42,594 nucleotides of DNA from an uncultured Lachnospiraceae bacterium (GTDB lineage Bacteria; Bacillota; Clostridia; Lachnospirales; Lachnospiraceae): positions 1 to 42,594 of the forward strand of contig CANQTH010000019.1 in the NCBI GenBank assembly GCA_947626795.1. The letters are read 5' to 3'. Numbering within the stretch: position 1 is the stretch's first letter; every line of letters starts with the position of its first letter. This document shows positions 1 to 7,379 of the stretch, piece after piece. Below the pieces are notes generated by a model, which saw only the letters and a program-made list of their open reading frames with translations, was not told the origin of the DNA and ran no database searches. The translations under genes were made by a program, and so were the position numbers.

Positions 1-166
1 AAAATATATAAAATACGCCAAATTTTAAAGGGCGGTGGAATTTACTTTTTCACTGGAATTTCGGATTGCAAGTCAGCTAAAGCAGCGGTTTCGAAAAGCG
101 GTTTGATATTTTATGATCTATGGTTTTTGTCATCCCCTGCCGAATCCTGTCGCACGAAAATTTGAA

Positions 167-202
167 ATACCCCTGGATTTCAGGCCGGGGGTATATTATA
201 AT
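167..202 (+). promoter_or_regulatory. Possible folC promoter with overlapping inverted repeat
   Basis: A perfect -10 box TATAAT lies at 197-202. The best -35 at the right distance is the weak TGGATT (174-179, 17-bp spacer). A 7-bp inverted repeat, ATACCCC (167-173) and GGGGTAT (188-194), spans the spacer and could be an operator. The rest of 1-281 shows no gene. The weak -35 keeps confidence low. Confidence 0.3.
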
Positions 203-281
203 GTTCCAGGCAGGAAAAATTTGGACAGCCCCGGGGAAGCGGCGCGGTTTTGGCGGAAGGCGGCCCCTTGAGGAAAGGTAA

Positions 282-1616
282 ATGCGGCGGATGACATATG
301 AGGAAATGGTAGAGTGGATTTTGGGGATACCGAAGTTCACGTCAAAGAATACATTGGAACATACGAGGGATTTTCTGGGAAGGCTGGGGGATCCGCAGGA
401 GAGCTTCAAGGCCATCCATGTGGCGGGGAGCAATGGCAAGGGCAGCGTCTGCGCCTGCATGGAGAGCGTGCTGCGCGCGGCGGGGAAACGGACGGGATTG
501 TTCACGTCCCCGCATTTGACGCGCATAGAGGAGCGGTTCCGGCTGAATGGGCAGCCCTGCAGCCAGCGGGAGTTCGTCTGGGCGGCCGGGCGGGCAAGGC
601 GGGCGGCCGAAAAGATGCGGCGGGAAGGCCTGCCGTATCCGACATTTTTCGAATGCATTTTTGCGATGGGCATGGTATTGTTTGAGAAGTGGCAGGTGGA
701 ATATGCTGTGATCGAGACAGGGCTTGGCGGAAGGCTGGACGCCACCAACATCATCCGGCGGCCCATCCTTACGGTGATCACATCCATCAGCCTGGAGCAT
801 ACGGAGATCCTGGGAAGCACGGTCCGTCAGATCGCGTCGGAAAAGGCGGGCATTTTGAAAAAGGGGACGCCTGTCGTCTATGACGCGTCTGAGCCGGAAG
901 CGGAACAGGTGATCCGGGCGCGCGCGGCCGAGCTGGGCTGCCAGGTGTTTCCGGTTTGTTTCAATAAGATTAAAATTTTATTAAACACAGGAAAAAAGAT
1001 TGCTTTTTCCTATGATTCTGGGTATGATGTTACTAATGTTGAAATCCCGTTCGGCGCGCCGTACCAGGCGCAAAATGCGGCGGTTGCGCTGCAGGCGGCG
1101 AGATGCCTCGGGGAAGAGGCGGGGATCGGGCTGGAAGCTGTCCGGGCGGGTTTTGCGAACGTGTCCTGGAAAGGGAGGATGCAGGAAGCGCGGCCGGGGG
1201 TATATTTTGACGGCGCGCATAACTTGGCGGGGATTGAGAGATTTTTGGAAGCAGTGGAGCAGGTGACAGAAGACTCTGCTGTTTTGCTGTTTTCCATGGC
1301 AAAGGATAAGGATTACGGGAACGTCGTCCGGCGTCTGACGGAACGGGGGAACTGGGAAACCGTCGTTACGACGTCCATTCCCGGCACGCGCGGCGCGGAC
1401 TGCGCGGAGCTGGCGGAGCTGTTTGGGAAGGCGGCGAAAGACGCGGGGAAATGCATGGAAACGGCGGCGGTCCCGGAGATCGGAGCGGCGTTCGCGCGGG
1501 CGTTGGGCGCGCGCAAGGAGGGGCAAAAAGTGTTTTGCGCAGGCTCCCTGTATCTGATCGGGGAATTGGAGCGGCTGCTGGAAGAAGAGAAAGACGGGAG
1601 GGGTCGGAATGATTGA
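282..1616 (+). CDS. folC: Folylpolyglutamate synthase / dihydrofolate synthase
   Basis: Cytoplasmic Mur-ligase-family enzyme that adds glutamate to folates using ATP (and in many bacteria also makes dihydrofolate from dihydropteroate). The 444 residues match the family length. The ATP-binding loop reads HVAGSNGKGS at residues 46-55 (usually T where S is here). TSPHL, then ETGLGGRLDATN near residue 150, and DGAHN near residue 305 in the C-terminal ligase domain are all family hallmarks. GAGGAAAGG precedes ATG 282. ATG 291 is an equally spaced alternative that would drop three residues. The stop overlaps the next small gene by 8 bp, so the two are translationally coupled. Recognition is firm; which of the two activities dominates cannot be told from sequence. 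Confidence 0.93.
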   Translation: MRRMTYEEMVEWILGIPKFTSKNTLEHTRDFLGRLGDPQESFKAIHVAGSNGKGSVCACMESVLRAAGKRTGLFTSPHLTRIEERFRLNGQPCSQREFVWAAGRARRAAEKMRREGLPYPTFFECIFAMGMVLFEKWQVEYAVIETGLGGRLDATNIIRRPILTVITSISLEHTEILGSTVRQIASEKAGILKKGTPVVYDASEPEAEQVIRARAAELGCQVFPVCFNKIKILLNTGKKIAFSYDSGYDVTNVEIPFGAPYQAQNAAVALQAARCLGEEAGIGLEAVRAGFANVSWKGRMQEARPGVYFDGAHNLAGIERFLEAVEQVTEDSAVLLFSMAKDKDYGNVVRRLTERGNWETVVTTSIPGTRGADCAELAELFGKAAKDAGKCMETAAVPEIGAAFARALGARKEGQKVFCAGSLYLIGELERLLEEEKDGRGRND

Positions 1617-1755
1617 TTTTGAGGAAGAACTGAAACGGTTCAAGCCCAGCTTGGAAGTGGAAGAAGCTGAGGATGCCATATATGACAGGGATCTGACGGA
1701 TATGACGGACATCATGCAGGAGATTTTAAAAGAGGCGAGGAAGCAGCCGCGCTAA
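1609..1755 (+). CDS. Small acidic hypothetical protein (48 aa)
   Basis: An ATG at 1609 overlaps the folC stop, preceded by GGGAGGGG, and opens a 48-codon frame starting MIDFEEELKRFKP and ending with a basic tail (ARKQPR). It is charged, probably helical, and has no signal peptide or membrane segment. The 8-bp overlap with folC and the good ribosome site suggest a real translated gene, although it is too short for most gene callers. No function is recognised. After it, 1756-1858 holds only GC-rich spacer. Confidence 0.6.
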   Translation: MIDFEEELKRFKPSLEVEEAEDAIYDRDLTDMTDIMQEILKEARKQPR

Positions 1756-1858
1756 CGCGGCCGCACGGCTAAGGGCCGGGTCGGCGCGCGGCAAGGGGTT
1801 CGGGAAGCCTTTGCGCGTTCGGCGGGGCTGTTGTCAGGGATATTAAGGAAGGGTAGCA

Positions 1859-3184
1859 ATGGAATCATATAAAAAAATCATCCGCTTATCCAATTCGTTG
1901 TACAACGACGGGCTGGAAAAAGCGAAAGTGCGTGATCTGTCAGGCGCAGTCGTCTCGCTGCGCAAGAGCCTGAATTTTTATAAGGCGAACATCCCGGCGC
2001 GGAATTTGCTGGGGCTGGTCTATTATGAGATGGGGGAAGTGGTGGAGGCGTTGAGCGAGTGGGTGCTGAGCCGCAGCCTGAAGCCGGAGAATAACCCCGC
2101 GGAGCGGTACCTGAACGAGATTCAGTCCAATCGGGGGCAGCTCAATTCCGTCAACCAGACGATCAAAAAATACAACCAGACGCTGCAGTATTGCAATCAG
2201 GACAGCAAGGACCTGGCTGTGATACAGTTGAAGAAAGTGCTTTCCATGAATCCGAAGCTGTTAAAGGGATACCAGCTTTTGGCGCTGCTGTATATGGAAC
2301 AGGGGGAATACGGGCTTGCCCAAAAGCAATTGCAGGCGGCGGCGAAGATTGACGCGAGCAACATCACGACGCTGCGCTATATGCGGGAGGTGGATGCGCA
2401 TTTAAAAGACGACGCATATGTGAAGAAAACGAAGCGCAGGGAAAAAGAGAAGCGGGCGGCTGCTTATAAGAACGGCAATGAGATCATTATCCAGCCGACG
2501 AATATCAGGGATAATTCGGCGGCCGTGACGATCTTCAATCTGCTGATCGGCGTCGTCATCGGCGTCTTGATCACTTGTTTCCTGGTGATCCCGAGCATCC
2601 GGCAGCAGTCGGTTTCCGAAGCCAGGAAAGCGGAGCTTGAGGCGAACGATTCCCGCACGACGCAGGATCAGGAGATCAAGGACTTGGAGAGCCAGATCGA
2701 GGCGTTGAACGGCCAGATCGGCGATATGGAGAAAGAGGAAAAAGATACGGAAAAGACGGTGGAGAATTATGAACAGTTCGTCGCGGCGTACGCGGCGTAC
2801 GCGCAGCAGAACATCCAGGGGGCGGGAGACTTGCTTGCCAATGTGGACGCCAATCTGCTGGGGGCGCAGGCGAAGGCGGCGTACAACGCGCTGAACGGGC
2901 AGGTGGATGAGCAGTATATCGGCGCGGTTTACGAGCAGGCGGAAAGCGACTATGAAGCCAGGAAGTACCCGGAGGCGGTCGAAGGGCTGGAAAAAGTCGT
3001 CCAGGCGGAAGAGGATTATGACGACGGATATGCCATTTACCATTTGGCGCAGTCTTATTACGAGACCGGGGACATGGAGAACGCGAAAAAGTATTTTGAG
3101 CGGATGGTGGAGCTTCATCCGGGAACGCAGCGGGCGGCCCGGTCGAGCCAGTATCTGAGCCAGATCCAGGCGGGAACCCCGTAG
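1859..3184 (+). CDS. Membrane-anchored TPR-repeat protein
   Basis: 441 residues in three parts. Residues 1-180 form tetratricopeptide-like helical repeats (YKANIPARNLLGLVYYEMGE, then a second set around 115-180). A single hydrophobic helix spans about 223-245. A charged coiled coil covers about 252-305. Residues 306-441 form a second TPR set that includes YAIYHLAQSYYETGDMENAK. There is no cleavable signal, so the N-terminal TPR part is probably cytoplasmic and the C-terminal part outside the membrane. TPR scaffolds mediate protein-protein contacts; the partner is unknown. The start is preceded by AAGGAAGGG. A strong terminator follows, separating it from the sporulation operon. Specific function is not recognised. 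Confidence 0.8.
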   Translation: MESYKKIIRLSNSLYNDGLEKAKVRDLSGAVVSLRKSLNFYKANIPARNLLGLVYYEMGEVVEALSEWVLSRSLKPENNPAERYLNEIQSNRGQLNSVNQTIKKYNQTLQYCNQDSKDLAVIQLKKVLSMNPKLLKGYQLLALLYMEQGEYGLAQKQLQAAAKIDASNITTLRYMREVDAHLKDDAYVKKTKRREKEKRAAAYKNGNEIIIQPTNIRDNSAAVTIFNLLIGVVIGVLITCFLVIPSIRQQSVSEARKAELEANDSRTTQDQEIKDLESQIEALNGQIGDMEKEEKDTEKTVENYEQFVAAYAAYAQQNIQGAGDLLANVDANLLGAQAKAAYNALNGQVDEQYIGAVYEQAESDYEARKYPEAVEGLEKVVQAEEDYDDGYAIYHLAQSYYETGDMENAKKYFERMVELHPGTQRAARSSQYLSQIQAGTP

Positions 3185-3214
3185 CCGCGCGAAATAATTT
3201 CAAATAAGGTTACA

Positions 3215-3245
3215 AAAGACATCATGGCGCATGGTGTCTTTTTTT
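3215..3245 (+). terminator. Rho-independent terminator after the TPR gene
   Basis: Twelve paired positions, AAAGACATCATG (3215-3226) with CATGGTGTCTTT (3230-3241), one wobble, a 3-nt GCG loop, and a run of Ts through 3245. Confidence 0.8.
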
Positions 3246-3298
3246 CTGCGGTCGGAAAGCTGCCTCGCGGCTTGGCCATTTGGAAAGGAAGGAAGTTT

Positions 3299-3604
3299 AT
3301 GGAACACAGATTTGAAAAGGAATATGGGTGCCTGGTGTTGAAAATGCCGGCGGAACTCGACCATTATCAGGCGGAATGCTGGAAGGAGGAGGCGGACGGC
3401 CTGATCTTGCAGTATCCGGTGCGGAGCCTGATCTTTGATTTCGCGGACACGCAGTTCATGGACAGCTCCGGGATTGGCGTGGTCATCGGGCGGTGCAAAA
3501 ACGTGCGGTTTTCCGGCGGGTATCTCAAGGCGGTCCATCTAAACGATCAGATCCGGCGGATCTTTCAGTTGTCGGGCTTAAAGAAGATCATGGAAGTGGA
3601 GTGA
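3299..3604 (+). CDS. spoIIAA: Anti-sigma-F factor antagonist SpoIIAA
   Basis: STAS-domain protein of 101 residues. In its dephosphorylated form it binds SpoIIAB and frees sigma-F in the forespore; SpoIIAB phosphorylates it on a serine of the DSSG motif. That motif, MDSSGIGVVIGR, is at residues 54-65. ATG 3299 is chosen over an upstream ATG at 3224 because it has AGGAAGGA directly before it and gives the normal family length. It is the first gene of the spoIIAA-spoIIAB-sigF operon. No convincing sigma-H promoter was seen in the 50 bp after the upstream terminator. The gap to spoIIAB (154 bp) is unusually long for this operon and contains a structured repeat. Confidence 0.93.
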   Translation: MEHRFEKEYGCLVLKMPAELDHYQAECWKEEADGLILQYPVRSLIFDFADTQFMDSSGIGVVIGRCKNVRFSGGYLKAVHLNDQIRRIFQLSGLKKIMEVE

Positions 3605-3627
3605 CGCCAGGCGGTTGCGTAAGGATG

Positions 3628-3733
3628 GACAGTTCATCAGGGGGAAGATTCAGACGGGAGGGAATCCGCCTCTGCGGAAGGCAATCGAAAGCGGGCGGAA
3701 GCCGCAGCAGGGAAGCCGCAAGGCGGAACTGTC
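3628..3733 (+). repeat. Structured intergenic repeat, copy A (inside spoIIA operon)
   Basis: Ends are inverted repeats GACAGTTC (3628-3635) and GAACTGTC (3726-3733). The interior shares GGGAGGGAATCCG, GGAAGGCAA and CAGGGAAGCC with copy B. The central stem TCCGCC (3665-3670) / GGCGGA (3694-3699) differs from TCCGGC / GCCGGA of copy B by a compensated pair. A GCC-GCAA-GGC tetraloop hairpin lies at 3715-3724. The element ends 25 bp before the spoIIAB start. Confidence 0.7.
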
Positions 3734-3758
3734 ACGAAGGAATTGCAAGGAGGATCAT

Positions 3759-4190
3759 ATGGAACAATTAAAAAATGAGATGAAGATGGAATTTCAGGCG
3801 TCGTCATCCAACGAAGGATTTGCGCGGGTCGCCGTGGGGGCGTTCGTGGCGGGGCTGAACCCGACGGTGGACGAGCTTGCGGACATCAAGACGGCGGTCA
3901 GCGAAGCGGTGACGAACTGCATCATCCACGGGTATGAGCAGAAGGAAGGCAGCATCTGGATCGAATGCGGCATAGAAGGGAACCGGGTGGAAATCTCGGT
4001 GGTCGATACCGGGAAGGGGATCCGGGACATTCGGCAGGCGCGCGAGCCGTTGTTCACCACGAAACCGGAGCTGGAACGTTCCGGCATGGGTTTTGCGTTT
4101 ATGGAAGCGTTCATGGACGAGGTGGAAGTCGTTTCGGAGCCATGGAAAGGGACGTGCGTCACCATGCGCAAGACCATAGGGGAAGGGTGA
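3759..4190 (+). CDS. spoIIAB: Anti-sigma-F factor / serine kinase SpoIIAB
   Basis: GHKL-fold ATPase of 143 residues that sequesters sigma-F in the predivisional cell and mother cell and phosphorylates SpoIIAA. The ATP site is complete: N-box SEAVTNCIIHGY with E49 and N53, G1 box DTGKGI (83-88), and G2 box ERSGMGF (105-111). ATG 3759 has AAGGAGGATCAT before it. A longer in-frame reading from 3615 would run through the structured repeat and is rejected. The final TGA overlaps the GTG start of sigF in a GTGA arrangement, which couples the levels of anti-sigma factor and sigma factor. Confidence 0.94.
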   Translation: MEQLKNEMKMEFQASSSNEGFARVAVGAFVAGLNPTVDELADIKTAVSEAVTNCIIHGYEQKEGSIWIECGIEGNRVEISVVDTGKGIRDIRQAREPLFTTKPELERSGMGFAFMEAFMDEVEVVSEPWKGTCVTMRKTIGEG

Positions 4191-4945
4191 GGCGGTTGGG
4201 GCCCAATGAAGGCGCGGGCAGGGAGGAACAGGCAAGAGAGCTGCTGCGGCTGGCAAGGGGCGGCGACAGCCGCGCAAGGGACGCCATGGTGCAAAACAAC
4301 ATCGGCCTGGTATGGAGCATTGCACGCAGGTTTGCGGACCGGGGGCATGAGCTTGAGGACTTGTTCCAGGTCGGCAGCATCGGCCTGGTGAAAGCCGTCG
4401 ATAAATTCGACCTGTCCTTTGAGGTAAAATTTTCTACATATGCGGTGCCTTTAATCGCAGGGGAGATCAAGCGGTTTTTGCGGGACGACGGCATGATAAA
4501 AGTCAGTCGCAGCTTGAAGGAGAGCGGGGCGAAGCTGAAAAAGGCAAGGGAAAGCCTGCAGGGCAGGCTTGGACGCGAACCGTCCCTGCAGGAGCTTTCC
4601 GATGAGACCGGGCTTGCGCGGGAAGAGATCGTCATGGCGCTGGAAGCGAACGGGGAAGTGGAATCGATCTACAAGGCGTATCCGCCCGGGGATGGGAATG
4701 AGACTTGCCTGGCGGACCGGCTGCCGCAGGAGACGGACAGCCAGGAGGAGCTTTTGGACCATATGCTGTTAGAACAGCTTTTGGGCGAGCTTGAGGAGAT
4801 GCAGCGGCGCCTGATCGAGCTGCGCTATTTCCAGGACATGACGCAGAGCCAGGTGGCCGAGCGGCTCGGCGTCAGCCAGGTCCAGGTGAGCCGCATGGAA
4901 AAGAAGATCTTGCTCGGGATGCGGGAACGCGTGAAAAAAGCGTGA
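4187..4945 (+). CDS. sigF: RNA polymerase sigma-F factor, forespore
   Basis: Sigma-70-family factor for early forespore transcription, 252 residues from GTG 4187. Region 2 spans about 35-105 (ELEDLFQVGSIGLVKAVDKF), region 3 about 110-160, and region 4 about 198-247 with the helix-turn-helix TQSQVAERLGVSQVQVSRME. The GTG overlaps the spoIIAB stop (GTGA) with GGGGAAGGG just upstream, and gives the normal family length. The open frame extends upstream to 3965 only as an out-of-frame shadow of spoIIAB. Sigma-F and sigma-G are similar, but third position in a spoIIAA-spoIIAB operon identifies sigma-F. Confidence 0.94.
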   Translation: MRRLGPNEGAGREEQARELLRLARGGDSRARDAMVQNNIGLVWSIARRFADRGHELEDLFQVGSIGLVKAVDKFDLSFEVKFSTYAVPLIAGEIKRFLRDDGMIKVSRSLKESGAKLKKARESLQGRLGREPSLQELSDETGLAREEIVMALEANGEVESIYKAYPPGDGNETCLADRLPQETDSQEELLDHMLLEQLLGELEEMQRRLIELRYFQDMTQSQVAERLGVSQVQVSRMEKKILLGMRERVKKA

Positions 4946-4972
4946 ATAAATTTAAAAGAATACGGCATACTA
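4943..4972 (+). promoter_or_regulatory. Sigma-G (or sigma-F) promoter of the spoVA operon
   Basis: TGAATA (4943-4948), a 17-bp spacer, then CATACTA (4966-4972). This matches the textbook Bacillus sigma-G consensus at every position. The -35 overlaps the sigF stop codon. It lies 28 bp before the first gene of the spoVA operon. Sigma-F and sigma-G recognise similar sites, so which one acts is uncertain. Confidence 0.75.
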
Positions 4973-4999
4973 CTTCCAAAGAGAAAAGGAAGTGAGAGC

Positions 5000-5338
5000 A
5001 TGAGATACCGTACAGCATATCGGATATGCCTTCTGGCAGTCGTGATCTTCACCATTGCGGGGGGCATTTTCTATTATACGAGCTATATGAAACGTGAGGC
5101 GCCCGCAGTGGAAGGCACGCTGGTGAGAGAAGAAGGCCGCGCCGCGGATGAACGTCAGGAGTTTGGGGCCGAGGCGCCCGCGGCGGAAGGCACGCTGGTG
5201 AGGAAAGAAGGCCGCGCCGCAGATGAATGTCATGATCTTGGGGCCGAGGCGCCCGCAGTGGAAGGCACGCTGGTGAGAGAAGAGGGGCGAATCGTTCCGT
5301 TCGGAGGTGTGAGATGGCAAGAGACACCGTATATTTGA
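5000..5338 (+). CDS. Small membrane protein with 25-residue tandem repeats, first gene of spoVA operon
   Basis: 112 residues: a membrane helix at about 8-27 (RICLLAVVIFTIAGGIFYY), then tandem repeats of EAPAVEGTLVREEGRAADE type at residues 33-57, 58-82 and 83-98, then a short tail IVPFGGVRWQETPYI. The start has AAAGGAAGTGAGAGC before it, and the 3' end overlaps spoVAA by 25 bp. It sits directly behind the sigma-G-type promoter, so it is probably made in the forespore. The repeats look like a recent 75-bp DNA expansion in what would otherwise be a protein of about 60 residues. The hydrophilic part may lie outside the membrane. Function is not recognised. Confidence 0.65.
   Translation: MRYRTAYRICLLAVVIFTIAGGIFYYTSYMKREAPAVEGTLVREEGRAADERQEFGAEAPAAEGTLVRKEGRAADECHDLGAEAPAVEGTLVREEGRIVPFGGVRWQETPYI
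5096..5293 (+). repeat. Tandem 75-bp coding repeat (2.6 copies)
   Basis: Units start at 5096, 5171 and 5246 with GAGGCGCCCGC. The unit length is a multiple of three, so the frame is kept; the third copy is partial. The copies differ at only a few bases. Confidence 0.85.
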
Positions 5339-5958
5339 AGATCGGGCGGAACGTCCTGGTGCATACGCCCGCGGTGACGTTAAAAGACATTGCGAAAATG
5401 ACGTCCACGGACAGCGCGTTGGTGGATCGGCTGAAAACCCTGAAGGTGCATACGTTCCATGCGCCCAGGGGCGGAAGCCGGAACCGAAAGCAGGAGCAGG
5501 TATTTTCCGTCCTGAAGATCATTGAGCTGATCGGGCGGGAATGCCCGGGGGTTGAGGTTCAGAATATCGGAGAGCCGGATTTTATCATAGAATATGAGCC
5601 GAAGCCGGAAGAAAAGTGGATCCAATATGGGAAAACGGCGGTTTTGTGCGTGCTGGTATTCTTTGGCTCGGCTTTTACGATCATGACGTTCAACAACGAC
5701 GTGGGCGTGGGCGAAGTGTTCCGGGATTTTTACCGGCAGGTGATGGGGACGGAATCCGACGGCTTTACCGCGTTGGAGGTCTGCTATTCCATCGGCCTGT
5801 TTGTCGGGATCATGGTCTTTTTCAACCACATTGGCGCGAAGAAAGTCACGCATGACTTGACGCCGCTCCAGGTGGAGATGCGCACGTATGAGAAAGATTC
5901 GGATTCCGCCTTTATCGAGAATTGCGAGAGAAAAGGGAGCGGCAGCGATGTGGATTAA
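5314..5958 (+). CDS. spoVAA: Stage V sporulation protein AA
   Basis: 214 residues, the usual SpoVAA length. The N-terminal soluble part (about 1-100) begins VYLKIGRNVLVHTPAVTLKDIA. Two membrane helices follow at about 107-126 and 155-173. SpoVA proteins form the inner-membrane channel that takes dipicolinic acid into the forespore and releases it at germination; SpoVAA is an accessory subunit. ATG 5314 lies inside the end of the preceding small gene, with CGGAGGTG upstream. Its 3' end overlaps spoVAB by 11 bp. Confidence 0.9.
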   Translation: MARDTVYLKIGRNVLVHTPAVTLKDIAKMTSTDSALVDRLKTLKVHTFHAPRGGSRNRKQEQVFSVLKIIELIGRECPGVEVQNIGEPDFIIEYEPKPEEKWIQYGKTAVLCVLVFFGSAFTIMTFNNDVGVGEVFRDFYRQVMGTESDGFTALEVCYSIGLFVGIMVFFNHIGAKKVTHDLTPLQVEMRTYEKDSDSAFIENCERKGSGSDVD

Positions 5959-6373
5959 GGAAGCGTTTTTGGGAGCGGTCGGGCTGGCCAGCGGGCTGGC
6001 GGTCGCGGCGGGGCTGTTCAGCTTTATCATTTTTGTGGGCATCATCCCGCGCATCGTCGGGAAGAGCCGGACGGCAAGGGACGTCATGGCTTATGAAGAC
6101 GCGGCCCTTTTGGGCGCGTCGCTCGGAAACCTGATATCCGTGTTCGGCCTGGAAGTCCCGCTCGGGACGCCGCTTATCGCGGTATACGGGATTTCGGCTG
6201 GGATCTTTACCGGATGCCTCGCGGTCGCGTTGGCGGAAATCTTAAATGCCTTCCCGATCCTGTTCCGGCGGTTCCGGATCAAGGAAGGGCTAAGCTGGGC
6301 ACTGTTTTTCATGGCGCTGGGGAAGGCGCTTGGTTCATTATATTTTTATTTTAATCATATGCAGCAGGCATGA
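5948..6373 (+). CDS. spoVAB: Stage V sporulation protein AB
   Basis: 141 residues, almost entirely hydrophobic, with about four or five membrane helices (for example GLASGLAVAAGLFSFIIFVG at the start and SWALFFMALGKALGSLYFYF at the end). This matches SpoVAB, an accessory inner-membrane component of the dipicolinic acid channel. ATG 5948 overlaps the spoVAA stop, has AAAGGGAGCGGC before it and gives the standard family length. An upstream in-frame ATG at 5888 lies within spoVAA and is less likely. Confidence 0.88.
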   Translation: MWIKEAFLGAVGLASGLAVAAGLFSFIIFVGIIPRIVGKSRTARDVMAYEDAALLGASLGNLISVFGLEVPLGTPLIAVYGISAGIFTGCLAVALAEILNAFPILFRRFRIKEGLSWALFFMALGKALGSLYFYFNHMQQA

Positions 6374-6419
6374 GGGCCGCTTTGCGCGGCTGCCAGAAAA
6401 GAGAAAGAGAGGGATTGCC

Positions 6420-6899
6420 ATGGCGCAGGAGAGCAAGGTGCAAAAAGAAGCGAAGAACCAGAGGTATCAGGAGTATGTGAAGCAGGTGACGCCGACCCAT
6501 CCCCTTCCGGTGAATATGCTCAAGGCGTTTGTGACAGGAGGCGTGATCTGCACGATCGGGCAGGCGATCCTGGATTTTGCGGAAAATTCCTACGGCCTGG
6601 ATCCGGACGCGGCGGGCGCGTGGTGCAGCATGACGCTGGTGTTTTTGAGCGTGCTGCTGACGGGGCTTAATATCTATCCGCTGGCCGCCGATTGGGGCGG
6701 CGCGGGCGCGTTGGTGCCGATCACGGGATTTGCCAATTCCGTCGCGGCCCCTGCGATCGAGTTTCAGAAAGAGGGGCAGGTGTTTGGGATCGGGTGCAAG
6801 ATCTTTACGATCGCAGGCCCGGTGATCTTGTATGGGATCTTCACAAGCTGGCTGCTTGGCATAGCTTACTGGGCGGCGCGGTCATTTGGATGGATATGA
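6420..6899 (+). CDS. spoVAC: Stage V sporulation protein AC
   Basis: 159 residues. A charged N-terminus (to about residue 30) is followed by VTPTHPLPVNMLKAFVTGG, a strongly conserved SpoVAC opening, and about four membrane helices. SpoVAC is the mechanosensitive channel subunit through which dipicolinic acid moves. ATG 6420 is preceded by GAGAAAGAGAGGG. In most spore formers spoVAD follows immediately; here it is 3.7 kb away beyond three unrelated genes. The 104 bp after it contains no convincing gene. Confidence 0.93.
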   Translation: MAQESKVQKEAKNQRYQEYVKQVTPTHPLPVNMLKAFVTGGVICTIGQAILDFAENSYGLDPDAAGAWCSMTLVFLSVLLTGLNIYPLAADWGGAGALVPITGFANSVAAPAIEFQKEGQVFGIGCKIFTIAGPVILYGIFTSWLLGIAYWAARSFGWI

Positions 6900-7003
6900 G
6901 AAGCGGAGGGAGCGGATGGCCGGGGAACAGCTTGGCCCGGCTTGGCGCAAGGCCCGCAAAGGAACGAAGATAGAGGAACGTCGCGGCATTAAGGAGGGAT
7001 AGC

Positions 7004-7216
7004 ATGGACGGGGATTATGAGGAAATGCCGATCGGGCTTAGTTTTCAGCTCGGATTGAGCAAAAAAGCGCTGTCCGCATATGCGAGATTGAGCGAGAAGG
7101 AAAAGCGGCAGGTGACGGAGGCGGCCAGGCAGGTGAGTTCCAAATCGGAAATGAAGCAATTGGTGTCCGGCCTGGAACATTCTTTTTACGATGCCGGGCT
7201 GCAAAAAAAAGATTGA
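7004..7216 (+). CDS. Small hypothetical protein (70 aa)
   Basis: ATG 7004 has an excellent site, AAGGAGGGATAGC. The protein is soluble, amphipathic and probably helical: SFQLGLSKKALSAYARLSEKEKRQ, then a C-terminal LEHSFYDAGLQ segment. It has no membrane segment. I believe similar short proteins occur in Clostridia, but I recognise no named family. It sits between spoVAC and a MATE pump gene that has its own promoter, so it may be co-transcribed with either the spoVA genes or nothing else. Confidence 0.6.
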   Translation: MDGDYEEMPIGLSFQLGLSKKALSAYARLSEKEKRQVTEAARQVSSKSEMKQLVSGLEHSFYDAGLQKKD

Positions 7217-7246
7217 AGGATAGGAAGCGCAATGGTATGATACCAT
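7213..7246 (+). promoter_or_regulatory. Promoter of the MATE gene with palindromic operator
   Basis: TTGAAG (7213-7218), a 17-bp spacer and TATGAT (7236-7241) form a sigma-A promoter overlapping the end of the small upstream gene. The -10 is centred in a perfect 15-bp palindrome, ATGGTATGATACCAT (7232-7246), as expected for a repressor site. No regulator gene is adjacent. Confidence 0.5.
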
Positions 7247-7250
7247 AGGA

Positions 7251-7350
7251 ATATGTAAATTTTGCCGGGAGGGAATCCGGCTCTTTGCCGAAGGCAAACT
7301 TGAAATGAGCCGGATTCCGTAACAGGGAAGCCGGAAGGCTGACCAGTTAC
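7251..7350 (+). repeat. Structured intergenic repeat, copy B (MATE leader)
   Basis: It contains ATGTAAATTTTGCC, a perfect 12-bp stem GGAATCCGGCTC (7272-7283) / GAGCCGGATTCC (7307-7318), an inner TTGCC-GAA-GGCAA hairpin (7286-7298), and an AGCC-GGAA-GGCT tetraloop hairpin near 7329-7340. It ends GGCTGACCAGTTAC (7337-7350). With the promoter at 7213, it would fill most of the 5' leader of the MATE mRNA and end 29 nt before the start codon. Confidence 0.75.
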
Positions 7351-7379
7351 AATTTTCGTAAGACGGGAAGGGTGGCATT

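Noticed and set aside
3246-3298. Sigma-H promoter for the spoIIA operon
   Set aside because: Expected from Bacillus, but I found no AGGAATT and GAAT boxes at proper spacing between the terminator and the start.
6916-7002. 28-codon frame MAGEQLGPAWRKARKG after spoVAC
   Set aside because: It has a moderate ribosome site but no other support. I considered a remnant of a spoVAD start, but the residues do not match.
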